A DNA stretch of 64,000 bases from Mucilaginibacter sp. UBA5151 (GCA_002413785.1 DHXR01000021.1:1-64000); one strand, 5' to 3'; shown: positions 27,417 to 36,979, counted from the first letter of the stretch. The notes: generated by a model from the sequence alone, not told the origin. Numbers and translations are program-made.

Positions 27417-28295
27417 ATGACAAACAGAAGAGAATTTTTAACACAAGCCGGATTAATTTCCGCAGGGATGATGATAGCGCCCAATTTGCTTTCAGCAAAA
27501 TCAAATAAAAAAGTTGTTGGCTTACAATTATATAGTCTGCGCGATCAGTTGCCGGCTGATATAAAAGGGGGCATAGCCAAGGTTGCAGCCGCCGGGTATA
27601 AAGAGGTTGAGCCGTTTGGTTATTCAAAAAAAGACGGTTTTTGGGGCCTTGACGCAAAAGCTTTCGGTGAGCTGTTAAAAGCAAATGGCCTGAAAGCGCC
27701 AAGCGCGCATTTCGACATGGATGAGTATTTTGTAGAGGGTAAAACAGAGGCCCTTAAAAGTTATATTGAAGCGGCTAATATTACAGGGATGTCGTATGTA
27801 ATAGTTCCTTCGGTTAACGGCGAAGTTTTAAAAAGTGCCAACGAGTTTAAACAAGTTGCCGAAAAAATGAACAAAGCTGCCGAACTGTGCAAAAAGTCCG
27901 GTTTAAAATTAGGCTATCATAATCACAACTTTGAATGGAAACCGGTTGACGGGACAACATTTTATGATGTGCTTTTAAAAGAAACCGATCCCGAACTGGT
28001 GCACATGGAAATGGATATTTTCTGGGTGGTACGTTCAGGTCAGGACCCTATAAAATTATTTAAACAGCATCCGGGCAGGTTCGCATTTTGCCACATCAAA
28101 GACAGGGATAAAACCAATACCGATATCAACACAGAAATTGGAAAAGGGAGTATAGATTTTAAAACAATTTTGAGCCACGCAAAACTTGCAGGATTAAAAC
28201 ATTTTATTGTTGAACAGGAAAATTACATAAACATTGACCCTTTTGTCAGCATAAAGGAAAGCTGTGATTACTGTAAAAATGTATTGAAAGTTTAG
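27417..28295 (+). CDS. Tat-exported sugar phosphate isomerase/epimerase-like TIM barrel
   Basis: 292 aa. Twin-arginine signal (MTNRREFLTQAGLISAG), then barrel landmarks VVGLQLYSLRDQLP, YHNHNFEWK, VHMEMDIFWVVRSG, CHIKDRDK and FIVEQENY. It is related to the protein at 10575-11489 and shares the same motif order. Metal-binding residues are intact. Probable role: epimerase or lyase on a 3-keto glycoside outside the inner membrane. Confidence 0.88.
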   Translation: MTNRREFLTQAGLISAGMMIAPNLLSAKSNKKVVGLQLYSLRDQLPADIKGGIAKVAAAGYKEVEPFGYSKKDGFWGLDAKAFGELLKANGLKAPSAHFDMDEYFVEGKTEALKSYIEAANITGMSYVIVPSVNGEVLKSANEFKQVAEKMNKAAELCKKSGLKLGYHNHNFEWKPVDGTTFYDVLLKETDPELVHMEMDIFWVVRSGQDPIKLFKQHPGRFAFCHIKDRDKTNTDINTEIGKGSIDFKTILSHAKLAGLKHFIVEQENYINIDPFVSIKESCDYCKNVLKV

Positions 28296-28298
28296 TTA

Positions 28299-28401
28299 AT
28301 TGGTTGATTGGGTTGGATTAAGTTGATTGAGTTTAATTTCTTAATCAATGGATTTCACTCAAACAACTACTCACTAAATCAACTTAATAAACCTAATAAA
28401 C
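28299..28401. repeat. Inverted iteron gap, unit GGTTGATT / AATCAACT
   Basis: Left arm (28299-28331) is GGTTGATTGGGTTGGATTAA... and GTTGATTGAG; right arm (28345-28401) has AATCAATGGATTTCACTCAA and AATCAACTTAATAAACC in inverse orientation, imperfectly paired. Confidence 0.65.
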
Positions 28402-28407
28402 TAATGT

Positions 28408-29172
28408 ATGAAATATTCAATTTTATTCACCGCAATATTGTCAGGGAGCTTTTTAATGGCAAATGCGCAACAGGCAAAACCGGAAGATACTGAAATTTGG
28501 GATCCCATTCCAAAAGTAGTAACTCCGGGCGCTAAATTAGGCGATGCACCTTCGGATGCGATCGTTTTATTTGATGGTACCAATCTTGACCAATGGGTTC
28601 AAAACAGCGATGGTTCGCCAGCCAAATGGGATGTTAAGGATGGGATATTAACTGTCAATAAAAATTACGGCAATATTGACACAAAGAAATTATTTACCAA
28701 TTATCAGTTACATATTGAATGGCGCGAACCTGAAGGACTCGAAGGATCAGGGCAGGGCAGGGGTAACAGCGGTGTGTTTTTAGCATCAATAGGCAAAGGT
28801 GATGCCGGGTATGAATTACAGGTTTTGGATTCATACAACAATAAAACTTATGTTAACGGCATGGCCGGGAGTATCTACAAACAAGCGATCCCCTTGGCTA
28901 ACCCCGGACGAAAAAATGGAGAATGGCAAAGCTATGATGTGATCTGGACGGCCCCTACTTTTAATGCCGATGGTTTATTAAAATCCCCTGCAAGGGTAAC
29001 CATATTTTTTAACGGCGTTTTGGTAGAAAATAATTTTGAGTTGTTGGGTCCAACTTTATACATTGGCAAACCGGCATACAAAGCACATGGTCCTTCGCCA
29101 ATCAAATTACAGGCACATGGCGATAAAAGCAAACCTTTGAGCTTCCGTAATATTTGGGTGAGGGAGTTGTAA
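28408..29172 (+). CDS. DUF1080 (3-keto-disaccharide hydrolase) protein
   Basis: 254 aa. Sec signal peptide (MKYSILFTAILSGSFLMANAQ). A single concanavalin-like DUF1080 domain: FDGTNLDQW, KWDVKDGILTV, HIEWREPEG, GNSGVFL, YELQVLDSY and a C-terminal FRNIWVREL. Members of this family cleave 3-keto glycosides after C3 oxidation, which fits the neighbouring GMC, subunit 3 and cytochrome genes. It is periplasmic or surface-located. Confidence 0.9.
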   Translation: MKYSILFTAILSGSFLMANAQQAKPEDTEIWDPIPKVVTPGAKLGDAPSDAIVLFDGTNLDQWVQNSDGSPAKWDVKDGILTVNKNYGNIDTKKLFTNYQLHIEWREPEGLEGSGQGRGNSGVFLASIGKGDAGYELQVLDSYNNKTYVNGMAGSIYKQAIPLANPGRKNGEWQSYDVIWTAPTFNADGLLKSPARVTIFFNGVLVENNFELLGPTLYIGKPAYKAHGPSPIKLQAHGDKSKPLSFRNIWVREL

Positions 29173-29181
29173 GGGCGGAAA

Positions 29182-29284
29182 GTCCATCGACCATCGACCA
29201 TAGTCTATAGTCGATGGTTTTATATTTGGGATAGCGTTATCGCCATTCTTTTACCATGGACTATCGACTATGGACCATGGACTA
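29182..29284. repeat. Inverted iteron gap, unit CCATCGA / ACTATGG
   Basis: Left arm (29182-29217): GTCCATCGACCATCGACC followed by ATAGTCTATAGTCGATGG. Right arm (29253-29284): ACCATGGACTATCGACTATG followed by GACCATGGACTA. Units of 7-8 bases, inverted. The downstream gene's frame is open across the right arm, which is not coding. Confidence 0.75.
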
Positions 29285-29296
29285 AAAAAAACATCT

Positions 29297-31750
29297 ATGA
29301 GAAAAGTCACTCTTTGGGCAATAGTATTATTTTTTACAACTAATCTGGTTAACGCCCAGGCCAAAAAGGCCCCGGCTTATCCGCTGATTAATCACAATAC
29401 TTATTTCAGTATCTGGTCGTTTTCCGATACTTTAAATGCCTCGCCTACCAAACACTGGACGGGCAAGGACCAATCGCTGTTGGGGCTTATAAAAGTTGAC
29501 GGAACCACATACAGGTTCATGGGTAAGGAAACGCCTGTTTATAAAACTATTTTACCTGCCTCGGATGAACGGGCGTATCAATGCAAATACACCCAAACAG
29601 AGCCTGCCGGAAGCTGGGAAAGCATAAAATACGACGACAGCAACTGGAATACCGGCGCTGCCCCGTTCACTGATGACAAGGAGCATGCAAAAACCTTATG
29701 GGTCAGTAAAAATATATGGCTGAGGCGCAGTTTTACCCTAAATGACCTGAATATTGATAAGCTGGTATTAAAGCTGTACCATGATGATAATATAGAGGTT
29801 TACCTGAACGGGGAAAAGGTATATAGCTTTATTGGATGGACAAGCGATTTTAAGCTGATCCCGCTGAAAGATAAGATTAAAGATAAGTTAAAAGCAGGCG
29901 ACAATGTTTTGGCCATCCACTGCGCCAATACATCAGGCGGTTCCTGGCTTGATGGGGGGCTGCTTAACGAAGTTAAAGAACCGTCGAACAACGTATTGCT
30001 GGCCAAACAAAAAAGCGTTGAAATAAACGCAACGCAAACTATTTATAATTTTGAATGTGTAGGCGTTAACCTTGAGGTAAGCTTTACTTCGCCCTTACTG
30101 ATGAATGACCTTGCTGTTTTTTCGAGGCCGGTATCATATATTAGTTATAGGGTAATATCAAACGATGGTAAAAATCATAATGTAAAAGTTTTATTCGGCG
30201 CTTCAACGGCAATAGCGGTTAACAGCCCCTCGCAGGAAGTAGGAACTAAAAAATACGATGCACAGGCATTGTCAGTTTTAAAGGCCGGTACCATTGCACA
30301 GCCGGTATTGAAAAAAAAGGGGGATGACCTGCGTATTGACTGGGGATATATGTATGTTGCCGTACCAAAATCGGTAAACGAATTACAATATGTAACCGGG
30401 CAGGACAGTTCGGTGAGTTCATTTGTTAGCGGGAAAATTAAATCAACCAATAAACCCGGAAAACAAAGGGTTTTAAATACCGTACTGAATTTCGGGAGCG
30501 TGGGCGCCGCAGCCAAAGAAAAATTTGTTGAACTGGGTTATGATGATTTGTTTTCGGTGCAATATTTCGGGCAAAATTTAAAACCCTGGTGGAAGTTAAC
30601 AGGTGCCACTATTGAAAAGGAATTAAATACGGCTTCAGCACAATACGCAGCTGTAATGCGAAAATGCGATAGCTTTAATAAAAGTATGTACGCGGCAGCG
30701 CTAAAGGCGGGCGGTAAAAACTATGCCGATCTGTGTGTATTGGCTTACCGTCAGAGTATTTCGGCGCACCAGTTATTACAAAGCCCGCAGGGAGATATAT
30801 TATTCTTATCGAAAGAAAACTTTAGCAATGGCTCTATAAACACAGTTGATGTAACCTATCCTTCAGCCCCTTTATACTTGTTGTATAACCCCAAATTGCT
30901 GGAAGGCATGCTGAACGGCATATTTTATTACTGCGAAAGTAAAAAGTGGGCACATAATTTTGCCGCGCATGATTTGGGAACCTATCCCCTGGCAAACGGG
31001 CAAACTTATGACGAGAATATGCCGGTGGAAGAATCGGGCAATATGATTATCCTAACAGCTGCCATTGTAAAAGCCGAAGGAAATGCCGGTTACGCCAAAA
31101 AACACTGGGAAACATTAACCAAATGGGCTGCTTACTTAAGCGTCAATGGTGTCGACCCGGGTAACCAGTTGTGTACCGATGATTTTGCCGGTCACCTGGC
31201 ACGCAATGCAAACTTATCTGTAAAAGCAATTGTTGCATTAGGAGCATACGCGGATATGGCCGATAAGCTGGGCAAAAAAAATATTGCAAATAACTACCGG
31301 AGCTTCGCAATAAGCAGTGCTGCCAAATGGCAAAACCTTGCAGATGCGGGCGATCATTATTCTCTTGTTTTTGGTAATAAAGACAGCTGGAGCCAGAAAT
31401 ACAACCTGATTTGGGATAAGGTTTTGGGCCTTCATCTATTTCCGCCTGCTGTTTATAAAAAGGAAATCAATTACTATATCACCAAACAAAACGCTTTCGG
31501 CTTACCTCTTGATAGCCGTAAAACCTACACCAAATCAGACTGGATTTTATGGACCGCTGCACTGGCAGATAATCCGAAGGATTTTAAAGCCCTTATCGAC
31601 CCGGTATATAAATTTGCAACAGAAACACCCTCACGCGTTCCATTAAGCGACTGGCACGAGACGACCAATGGAAAACTGGTTGGTTTCCAGGCACGCAGCG
31701 TAGTTGGGGGATATTTCATGAAACTTTTGGAAACCGGCTGGATAAAATAA
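29297..31750 (+). CDS. Secreted DUF4965/DUF5127 (glutaminase A-like) protein
   Basis: 817 aa from the ATG at 29297, which begins a proper Sec signal peptide (MRKVTLWAIVLFF...NAQ); an ATG nine codons earlier lies in repeat DNA. Order: short N-terminal DUF4964-like part, a beta-sandwich insertion (about 90-210, WLRRSFTL, YHDDNIEVYLNG), DUF5127, then the all-helical DUF4965/DUF1793 region with AHDLGTYPLANGQ and MPVEESGNM. Some fungal relatives are called glutaminase A, but helical (alpha/alpha)6 glycosidase activity is equally likely given the setting. It closes the sugar cluster. Confidence 0.85.
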   Translation: MRKVTLWAIVLFFTTNLVNAQAKKAPAYPLINHNTYFSIWSFSDTLNASPTKHWTGKDQSLLGLIKVDGTTYRFMGKETPVYKTILPASDERAYQCKYTQTEPAGSWESIKYDDSNWNTGAAPFTDDKEHAKTLWVSKNIWLRRSFTLNDLNIDKLVLKLYHDDNIEVYLNGEKVYSFIGWTSDFKLIPLKDKIKDKLKAGDNVLAIHCANTSGGSWLDGGLLNEVKEPSNNVLLAKQKSVEINATQTIYNFECVGVNLEVSFTSPLLMNDLAVFSRPVSYISYRVISNDGKNHNVKVLFGASTAIAVNSPSQEVGTKKYDAQALSVLKAGTIAQPVLKKKGDDLRIDWGYMYVAVPKSVNELQYVTGQDSSVSSFVSGKIKSTNKPGKQRVLNTVLNFGSVGAAAKEKFVELGYDDLFSVQYFGQNLKPWWKLTGATIEKELNTASAQYAAVMRKCDSFNKSMYAAALKAGGKNYADLCVLAYRQSISAHQLLQSPQGDILFLSKENFSNGSINTVDVTYPSAPLYLLYNPKLLEGMLNGIFYYCESKKWAHNFAAHDLGTYPLANGQTYDENMPVEESGNMIILTAAIVKAEGNAGYAKKHWETLTKWAAYLSVNGVDPGNQLCTDDFAGHLARNANLSVKAIVALGAYADMADKLGKKNIANNYRSFAISSAAKWQNLADAGDHYSLVFGNKDSWSQKYNLIWDKVLGLHLFPPAVYKKEINYYITKQNAFGLPLDSRKTYTKSDWILWTAALADNPKDFKALIDPVYKFATETPSRVPLSDWHETTNGKLVGFQARSVVGGYFMKLLETGWIK

Positions 31751-31829
31751 AGTAGAACCGGATTTAATCCAAAAAACACCGTGCTTTATTTTAGACTAAT
31801 CTCAAATTAACTAATCTCTAAAAAATTAT

Positions 31830-31837
31830 TACCTTTG
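31830..31837 (+). promoter_or_regulatory. Promoter -7 box of pyrR
   Basis: TACCTTTG is a perfect match to TAnnTTTG, 18 bases before the pyrR ATG at 31856. No clear TTG -33 element is visible at the usual distance, so the promoter may be weak or activated. The TTG inside this box should not be taken as the start codon. Confidence 0.45.
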
Positions 31838-31855
31838 CCTAAATCCACCCATACG

Positions 31856-32401
31856 ATGCAAAACCCAATACTGCTCGACGGTCAAAAGTTTCAAATTACA
31901 TTACAGCGTTTATGCCGGCAGTTGATCGAAAATCATAACGATTTTTCTGAATCCGTGCTTATTGGCATACAGCCGCGCGGTATTTACCTGGCCCAACGCA
32001 TAGCCGAAGAACTACGAAAAATATTACCCGGTAAAAATATTCTGCAGGGCGACCTGGACATTACCTTTTACAGGGATGATTTCCGCCGCCGCGAATCGCA
32101 GCTGATGCCCAATCAAACAAAAATTGATTTTATTATAGAAGGCAAAAAAGTAATCATGATGGATGATGTGCTTTGGACAGGCCGCACCATCCGCGCCGCA
32201 ATGGATGCCCTGCAGGCATTCGGCAGGCCCGAAAAAATTGAACTGCTTACGTTGGTAGATCGCCGCTATTCAAGGCATATCCCCGTGGCGGCAGACTATG
32301 TAGGAATTGAGGTTGATTCCATAGCCTCCCAAAAGGTAGTGGTGAGCTGGCGGGAAACTGACGGTGTGGATCAGATAACTTTGTTATCTGATGCGAAATA
32401 G
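31856..32401 (+). CDS. pyrR: PyrR: uracil phosphoribosyltransferase / pyrimidine regulator
   Basis: 181 aa from the ATG at 31856. PRTase fold with the PRPP loop written MMDDVLWTGRTIRAAMDAL and the YRDDF segment typical of PyrR. Family length is 175-185 aa. It catalyses uracil + PRPP to UMP and in many bacteria binds pyr leader RNA. Whether it regulates in this organism is unknown; no leader hairpin of the Bacillus type is evident before pyrB, where the gap is a repeat instead. Confidence 0.93.
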   Translation: MQNPILLDGQKFQITLQRLCRQLIENHNDFSESVLIGIQPRGIYLAQRIAEELRKILPGKNILQGDLDITFYRDDFRRRESQLMPNQTKIDFIIEGKKVIMMDDVLWTGRTIRAAMDALQAFGRPEKIELLTLVDRRYSRHIPVAADYVGIEVDSIASQKVVVSWRETDGVDQITLLSDAK

Positions 32402-32409
32402 CCGACATT

Positions 32410-32506
32410 GTCATTGCGAGGCACGAAGCAATCGCGAACTATGTCAAACGGTTATGCATTGGCGAAAATTCAAAGTTCGCGATTGCCGCGCTTCGCTCGC
32501 AATGAC
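32410..32506. repeat. GTCATTGCGAGG palindromic repeat between pyrR and pyrB
   Basis: GTCATTGCGAGGCACGAAGC then AATCGCGAACT on the left; AGTTCGCGATTGCCGCGC then TTCGCTCGCAATGAC on the right (ending 32506). This kind of REP-like palindrome is frequent in Sphingobacteriaceae intergenic DNA. It lies within an otherwise gene-free 256-base gap. Confidence 0.88.
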
Positions 32507-32657
32507 ATACAGTAGAAATAGAAAAATAATATAAATCCAAAACGGCGAAAGCCCTTTTGAGCACAGCTGAAAAAACAACAAAAGCGAAAAATAAAACGTC
32601 TGAATTCCGAATTAATAAATCCGAAATTGAACATTCGAAAACTGAAATACACAACAC

Positions 32658-33584
32658 ATGGCAGGACTTAGCACACGACATCTTTTAGGAATCAAAGATT
32701 TAAACCTAAACGATATTCAATTGATATTTGAAACTGCGGATAACTTTAAAACCGTTTTAAACCGGCCGATCAAAAAAGTGCCATCGCTGCGCGATGTTAC
32801 CATTGCCAATATATTTTTCGAGAATTCAACGCGTACCCGTCTGTCATTTGAGCTGGCTGAAAGACGCTTATCGGCTGATACTATAAATTTCGCGGCATCG
32901 TCGTCCTCTGTTACCAAGGGCGAGACGCTGATCGATACTGTAAACAATATCCTTGCCATGAAAGTGGATATGGTTGTGATGCGCCATCCTTATGCCGGCG
33001 CAGGTATTTTCCTGTCGAAACATGTTAAAGCACAGATAGTAAATGCGGGGGATGGTGCGCACGAGCACCCTACCCAGGCCCTGCTTGATGCTTTTTCTAT
33101 CCGCGAAAAGCTGGGGGATGTGGCAGGTAAAAAGATTGCCATTGTAGGCGACATTTTGCACTCGCGTGTGGCGCTGTCCAATATACTATGTCTTAAACAG
33201 CTTGGCGCCGAAGTGATGGTTTGCGGCCCTACCACGCTGATCCCGAAATATATAGGCTCATTGGGCGTAAAGGTTGAACATAACCTGATAAAAGCCCTTA
33301 ACTGGTGCGATGTAGCCAATATGCTGCGCATACAACTGGAACGCCAGGATATAAAATATTTTCCTTCCCTGCGCGAATACAGTATGCTGTATGGCTTAAA
33401 CAAACAGATACTTGATTCTTTAGACAAAGAGATCATTGTGATGCACCCCGGCCCCATAAACCGCGGCGTGGAGATCACCAGCGATGTTGCCGACAGCAAA
33501 CAATCCATCATACTGGATCAGGTGGAAAATGGTGTGGCTATACGTATGGCTGTGCTGTTTTTGCTGGCAGGGCAAACGCCGTAA
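32658..33584 (+). CDS. pyrB: Aspartate carbamoyltransferase catalytic subunit
   Basis: 308 aa. Carbamoyl-phosphate site S57-T-R-T-R61, the HPTQALLDAF motif near residue 137, GDILHSRVA, and HPGPINRGVEI near the C-terminus are all typical of PyrB. It makes N-carbamoyl-aspartate in the second step of pyrimidine synthesis. Cytosolic. Neighbour of pyrR in the usual order. Confidence 0.96.
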   Translation: MAGLSTRHLLGIKDLNLNDIQLIFETADNFKTVLNRPIKKVPSLRDVTIANIFFENSTRTRLSFELAERRLSADTINFAASSSSVTKGETLIDTVNNILAMKVDMVVMRHPYAGAGIFLSKHVKAQIVNAGDGAHEHPTQALLDAFSIREKLGDVAGKKIAIVGDILHSRVALSNILCLKQLGAEVMVCGPTTLIPKYIGSLGVKVEHNLIKALNWCDVANMLRIQLERQDIKYFPSLREYSMLYGLNKQILDSLDKEIIVMHPGPINRGVEITSDVADSKQSIILDQVENGVAIRMAVLFLLAGQTP

Positions 33585-33681
33585 CCGGCTTTCGGCAATT
33601 GGCATTTGCTTTAATTATTTTGTTATCAACTTTGTTAATTCTGCATCAATATTTTAGATAAAAAATTCTTAATATTGATGG

Positions 33682-34416
33682 ATGATCAGCAAAGTCCTAA
33701 ATCTAATCAAAACAAATCTGCTTGGTGTGGCAGTGGCTTTTGGGATTTGTTCCTTTCTATATGAGGGCTTGATTAAATATAATTCAGGCTTTGTTCTAAC
33801 AAAATATGCAGCCGTTTTGATTGTATTTGTTGCTATTTACAACAGGTACAATGATAAAATGATGGATGAAAAGCCATTACCTAAAAGTAAGTATGATTTA
33901 AACTGGACGGTTTTAGCGCGTTATCTTAGAAAATGGTTGAGTGACGCGCCCGTGCAGGTGCTTATCTTTTCAGTGCTTTACTTCCTGGTTAACGATAAAA
34001 CTTACGCCCATGTATATGCCGGTTTATGGACGTGGGGATTTGTAGAAGGCTTTTTTAGATATGCGCAAAGGCAAAACTACCTTTCGGGCCTTGCAGATAA
34101 AGGCTTAACCGAAAAGGAAGTCAATAGATTTGAGTTTTTAAAAAAATGGAAGGAAAACAAAGAAAGAGGTTTAATAAAATATTGTTTGATTGATGGAGGT
34201 ATTATAGCTGGTGCAATATTGTCTATCGGGGTGGGCATTGTTGGGATATTTATTTTAGGCAAAACGAATGCACATATATTTTCAGGCCCCGGTGAAATAT
34301 TTCAGTTTATAGGAATTACTTACCTTATCGGGGCTATCATTGGGATTATTTCCTATAGAATTACCTGGTATATCAACCAAAACAAATTTGCACGCTTAAC
34401 TGATCCTTTACATTAA
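33682..34416 (+). CDS. Membrane protein of unknown function
   Basis: 244 aa with hydrophobic segments at about 10-30, 38-52, 90-108, 115-130, 170-195 and 210-232, so probably five or six membrane spans. A charged cytosolic loop (about 135-165, LTEKEVNRFEFLKKWKENK) separates the halves. I do not recognise the family. No obvious operon partner. Confidence 0.75.
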   Translation: MISKVLNLIKTNLLGVAVAFGICSFLYEGLIKYNSGFVLTKYAAVLIVFVAIYNRYNDKMMDEKPLPKSKYDLNWTVLARYLRKWLSDAPVQVLIFSVLYFLVNDKTYAHVYAGLWTWGFVEGFFRYAQRQNYLSGLADKGLTEKEVNRFEFLKKWKENKERGLIKYCLIDGGIIAGAILSIGVGIVGIFILGKTNAHIFSGPGEIFQFIGITYLIGAIIGIISYRITWYINQNKFARLTDPLH

Positions 34417-34454
34417 TTCACCATTCCAAACGTTATACAAGGGTAATTTTAACG

Positions 34455-35873
34455 ATGAAATCAACATTCAGTATCCTTTTACTCTTCATCATTGCAACTT
34501 CCGCATCCGCCCAAAGCAGGCAGCAGCAAAAAGTTGATTCTGTGTTTACAATAGTTAAAAAGTATTTCAACCTTAAAAACGCCGATGCTATTTATAACCT
34601 GGCCGGTGAGGATTTTCAAAAGGAATTAAGCATTGATGCCTTTAACGATGTTGCCGGCAAACAACTATTTCCTTTGGGCGAAATAAAAGAATCGTCGCTC
34701 ATCAGCTTTGTGAATAACAATGTGGCAACCTACAAGCTGAAGTTCAGTTCGTTGACGCTGCAACTGCTCATGAGCCTTGATAAGCGCGATAAACTTGAAC
34801 TGTTCCTGTTTCAGGAATATATAGAACCTTTGGGTGATAAAACGGCCCTGGAAATAACATCCAACCGTTTGATATCAGTTATGGACAAAAAAATAGATAC
34901 GGTTGCCCGTACGTATATTCAAAAATCCACAACTGTCGGCGTGATTATTGGCATCATACAAAACGGCCAGGTGAGCACCTACAGCTACGGTGAAACCATA
35001 AAAAGGAACGGCAAATTGCCCAATGCCGATAACTTTTTCGAACTCGGCTCAATTACCAAAACTTTTACAGCAACCTTGCTGGGTTATTATGTAAACGAAG
35101 GAAAAATTAAGCTCAACGACCCGATCACCAAATTCCTGCCTGATTCTGTGGCAGAAAACCCTGAACTTAAAGGAATTACCCTGCTGAATTTATGTAACCA
35201 CACCTCGGGTTTGGCCCGCATTCCGGATAACCTTTTTAGCCACGCAACCGACGCGCTGAACCCTTATAAAGATTATACAAAAGAGTTGTTATACGCCTAT
35301 CTTAAAACCTGCAAACTAAACAGCAAACCGGGCGAAAAATACGCTTATTCAAATCTGGCTGTTGGTCTGCTGGGCAATATTTTAGAAAACGTCAGCGGGG
35401 AGGTTTATTCACAAATGGTGAGGGAGATCATTAGCAAACCACTGGGGATGTTCAGCACCGACCAGAACATAAACCCTTTACTTGCGCCACGTTTTGTGCA
35501 GGTATATAATAAGGACGGGCGGCCAACGGAAGCCTGGGATTTTGACGTATTAGCGCCCTGTGGTGCATTACGCTCAACCCTTAATGATATGCTGCTGTAC
35601 GCTACGGCAAATCTGCATCCCGGTAACGATGAACTGTCAAAGGCTATTGTATTAACCCATAAAGTAACCTTTACCAAGGATGTGAAGATCGGCCTGGCCT
35701 GGCACATCATCACCGTAAACGGGGTCGACTATTATTTCCATAATGGCGGCACCAACGGCAGCAGCAGCTTTTTAGCCTTTAATTCTGATAAAAACATTGC
35801 CGTGGTAGTATTGTCAAATGCCGCTGAAAGCACTGATGAACTTGGCACGGGAATTTTGAAGAAATTGCAGTAA
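34455..35873 (+). CDS. Secreted serine hydrolase, class C beta-lactamase family
   Basis: 472 aa. Sec signal peptide (to about residue 20, TSASAQ), an N-terminal DUF3887-like domain (25-130), then the penicillin-binding/class C fold: nucleophile S199-I-T-K202, Y298-S-N300, and H429-N-G431 in place of KTG. These are the standard catalytic motifs of the beta-lactamase/esterase/peptidase superfamily. Resistance activity cannot be assumed; many such proteins are esterases or peptidases. Confidence 0.92.
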   Translation: MKSTFSILLLFIIATSASAQSRQQQKVDSVFTIVKKYFNLKNADAIYNLAGEDFQKELSIDAFNDVAGKQLFPLGEIKESSLISFVNNNVATYKLKFSSLTLQLLMSLDKRDKLELFLFQEYIEPLGDKTALEITSNRLISVMDKKIDTVARTYIQKSTTVGVIIGIIQNGQVSTYSYGETIKRNGKLPNADNFFELGSITKTFTATLLGYYVNEGKIKLNDPITKFLPDSVAENPELKGITLLNLCNHTSGLARIPDNLFSHATDALNPYKDYTKELLYAYLKTCKLNSKPGEKYAYSNLAVGLLGNILENVSGEVYSQMVREIISKPLGMFSTDQNINPLLAPRFVQVYNKDGRPTEAWDFDVLAPCGALRSTLNDMLLYATANLHPGNDELSKAIVLTHKVTFTKDVKIGLAWHIITVNGVDYYFHNGGTNGSSSFLAFNSDKNIAVVVLSNAAESTDELGTGILKKLQ

Positions 35874-35895
35874 AGTGAGTTGAGCATTTATAATT

Positions 35896-35997
35896 GTCAT
35901 CCTGAGCGTAGCGAAGGATCTTCTACGCCTTGCAATTTCCACCATGCATAGTCCGCTAAGTCTATCGTAGAAGATCCTTCACTGCGTTCAGGATGAC
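35896..35997. repeat. GTCATCCTGAGC palindromic repeat
   Basis: GTCATCCTGAGCGTAGCGAA then GGATCTTCTACG on the left pairs with CGTAGAAGATCCTTC then ACTGCGTTCAGGATGAC on the right, around a 40-base centre. This is a REP-like element of a kind widespread in Bacteroidota. Confidence 0.88.
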
Positions 35998-36044
35998 AAA
36001 AGAATAATGGATGATTGGGTGAGTAGTTTATTAGGTTGACAGGC

Positions 36045-36077
36045 AGACTTACGAAGTTTAAAAAACTTCGTAAGTCT
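36045..36077 (-). terminator. Perfect 15-bp hairpin at the end of the LysR gene
   Basis: AGACTTACGAAGTTT (36045-36059) pairs perfectly with AAACTTCGTAAGTCT (36063-36077) around three A. It begins 2 bases past the stop codon of the minus-strand LysR gene. The A/T pairs at the top of the stem replace a usual T-tract, so its strength is uncertain. Confidence 0.6.
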
Positions 36078-36079
36078 CT

Positions 36080-36979
36080 CTACTCACCAATATGCTTCAA
36101 CGCATAAGCAATAAAATTGCTGGTCAGTCCGTAGTCTTCCGTCCCCTTGCGGCGGATAAAAAAGAAATCGCGGGTAATTTTCAGCCCTTCTATGGGTACT
36201 TCAACCAGATCGCCTTCTGCTAATTGGCGGATGATGGACGGGCGCGGCATAAAGCCGAGGCATTGATCGGCCAATAGAAAGTTTTTAAGCGCTTCGGTAC
36301 CGCCCAGCCTTATTTTTACCGACAGTTCTGCCGGTTTAATGTGCAGTGCTGATAATGATTTCAACAAAGCGTTTAAAGTCCCCGAGCCTCTTTCGCGCAA
36401 AGCAAGCGGCGTTTTTACAAATTGTTTCAGCGTTAATGATTTCCCTGCCAGCGGACTTTTCGCAGAGCAAACCGGGATCACCTCATCGCTCATAAAAGGT
36501 TTGTACGATACGGTGGTCAGTTTATTGTCCACCTCTATAATGCCAATATCCACCTCGTGGTTTAGCAGGGCATTTAAAATATATTCGGAATTGCGGTTAA
36601 CCAGCTGAACATCCACATTGGTATACTCACGCTGAAAACCTGATAATATCGACGGCAAAATATAAAGGGCGATTGTGGTGCTGGCCCCCAGGCGCAAGTG
36701 CCCTGCCGCGTGCGAAAGGCTGCTTAAAACCGACAGGTCGTATTCGGCCTTGCGTTCAATTTCCGTAGCCTGCAGCAGGTACTCGTTTAACTTTTTACCC
36801 GCTTCGGTAAGCAATATGCTGTTCCCTTTCCGTTCAAAAAGAGGCACTTTGTACTGGTCTTCCAGCGCTTTAATATGTTTGCTGATGGCAGGCTGCGTAA
36901 CAAAAAGTATCTGTGCCGCCTTACTGAAACTAAGGTTGGCGGCAACTTCCATAAAAACACGGTGAGAGAACGAGATCAT
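36080..36979 (-). CDS. LysR-family transcriptional regulator
   Basis: 299 aa. An N-terminal winged helix-turn-helix (FMEVAANLSFSKAAQILF then VTQPAISKHIKALEDQ) and a C-terminal substrate-binding domain (about 90-295, LRLGASTTIALYILP). The family binds a small-molecule effector and usually controls a divergent gene, but none lies next door: upstream is an intron remnant. Target unknown. A TATAA-N7-TTATA inverted repeat 33 bases before the start may be its own operator. Confidence 0.93.
   Translation of the reverse strand: MISFSHRVFMEVAANLSFSKAAQILFVTQPAISKHIKALEDQYKVPLFERKGNSILLTEAGKKLNEYLLQATEIERKAEYDLSVLSSLSHAAGHLRLGASTTIALYILPSILSGFQREYTNVDVQLVNRNSEYILNALLNHEVDIGIIEVDNKLTTVSYKPFMSDEVIPVCSAKSPLAGKSLTLKQFVKTPLALRERGSGTLNALLKSLSALHIKPAELSVKIRLGGTEALKNFLLADQCLGFMPRPSIIRQLAEGDLVEVPIEGLKITRDFFFIRRKGTEDYGLTSNFIAYALKHIGE

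Noticed and set aside
32410..32506. Regulatory leader (PyrR-binding attenuator) before pyrB
   Set aside because: The palindrome matches a repeat class seen widely between unrelated genes and lacks the PyrR-binding hairpin features.
34455..35873. Antibiotic-resistance beta-lactamase
   Set aside because: The SxxK, YxN and HxG motifs define the superfamily only; HNG replaces KTG and the DUF3887-like domain points to an esterase or peptidase role as readily.
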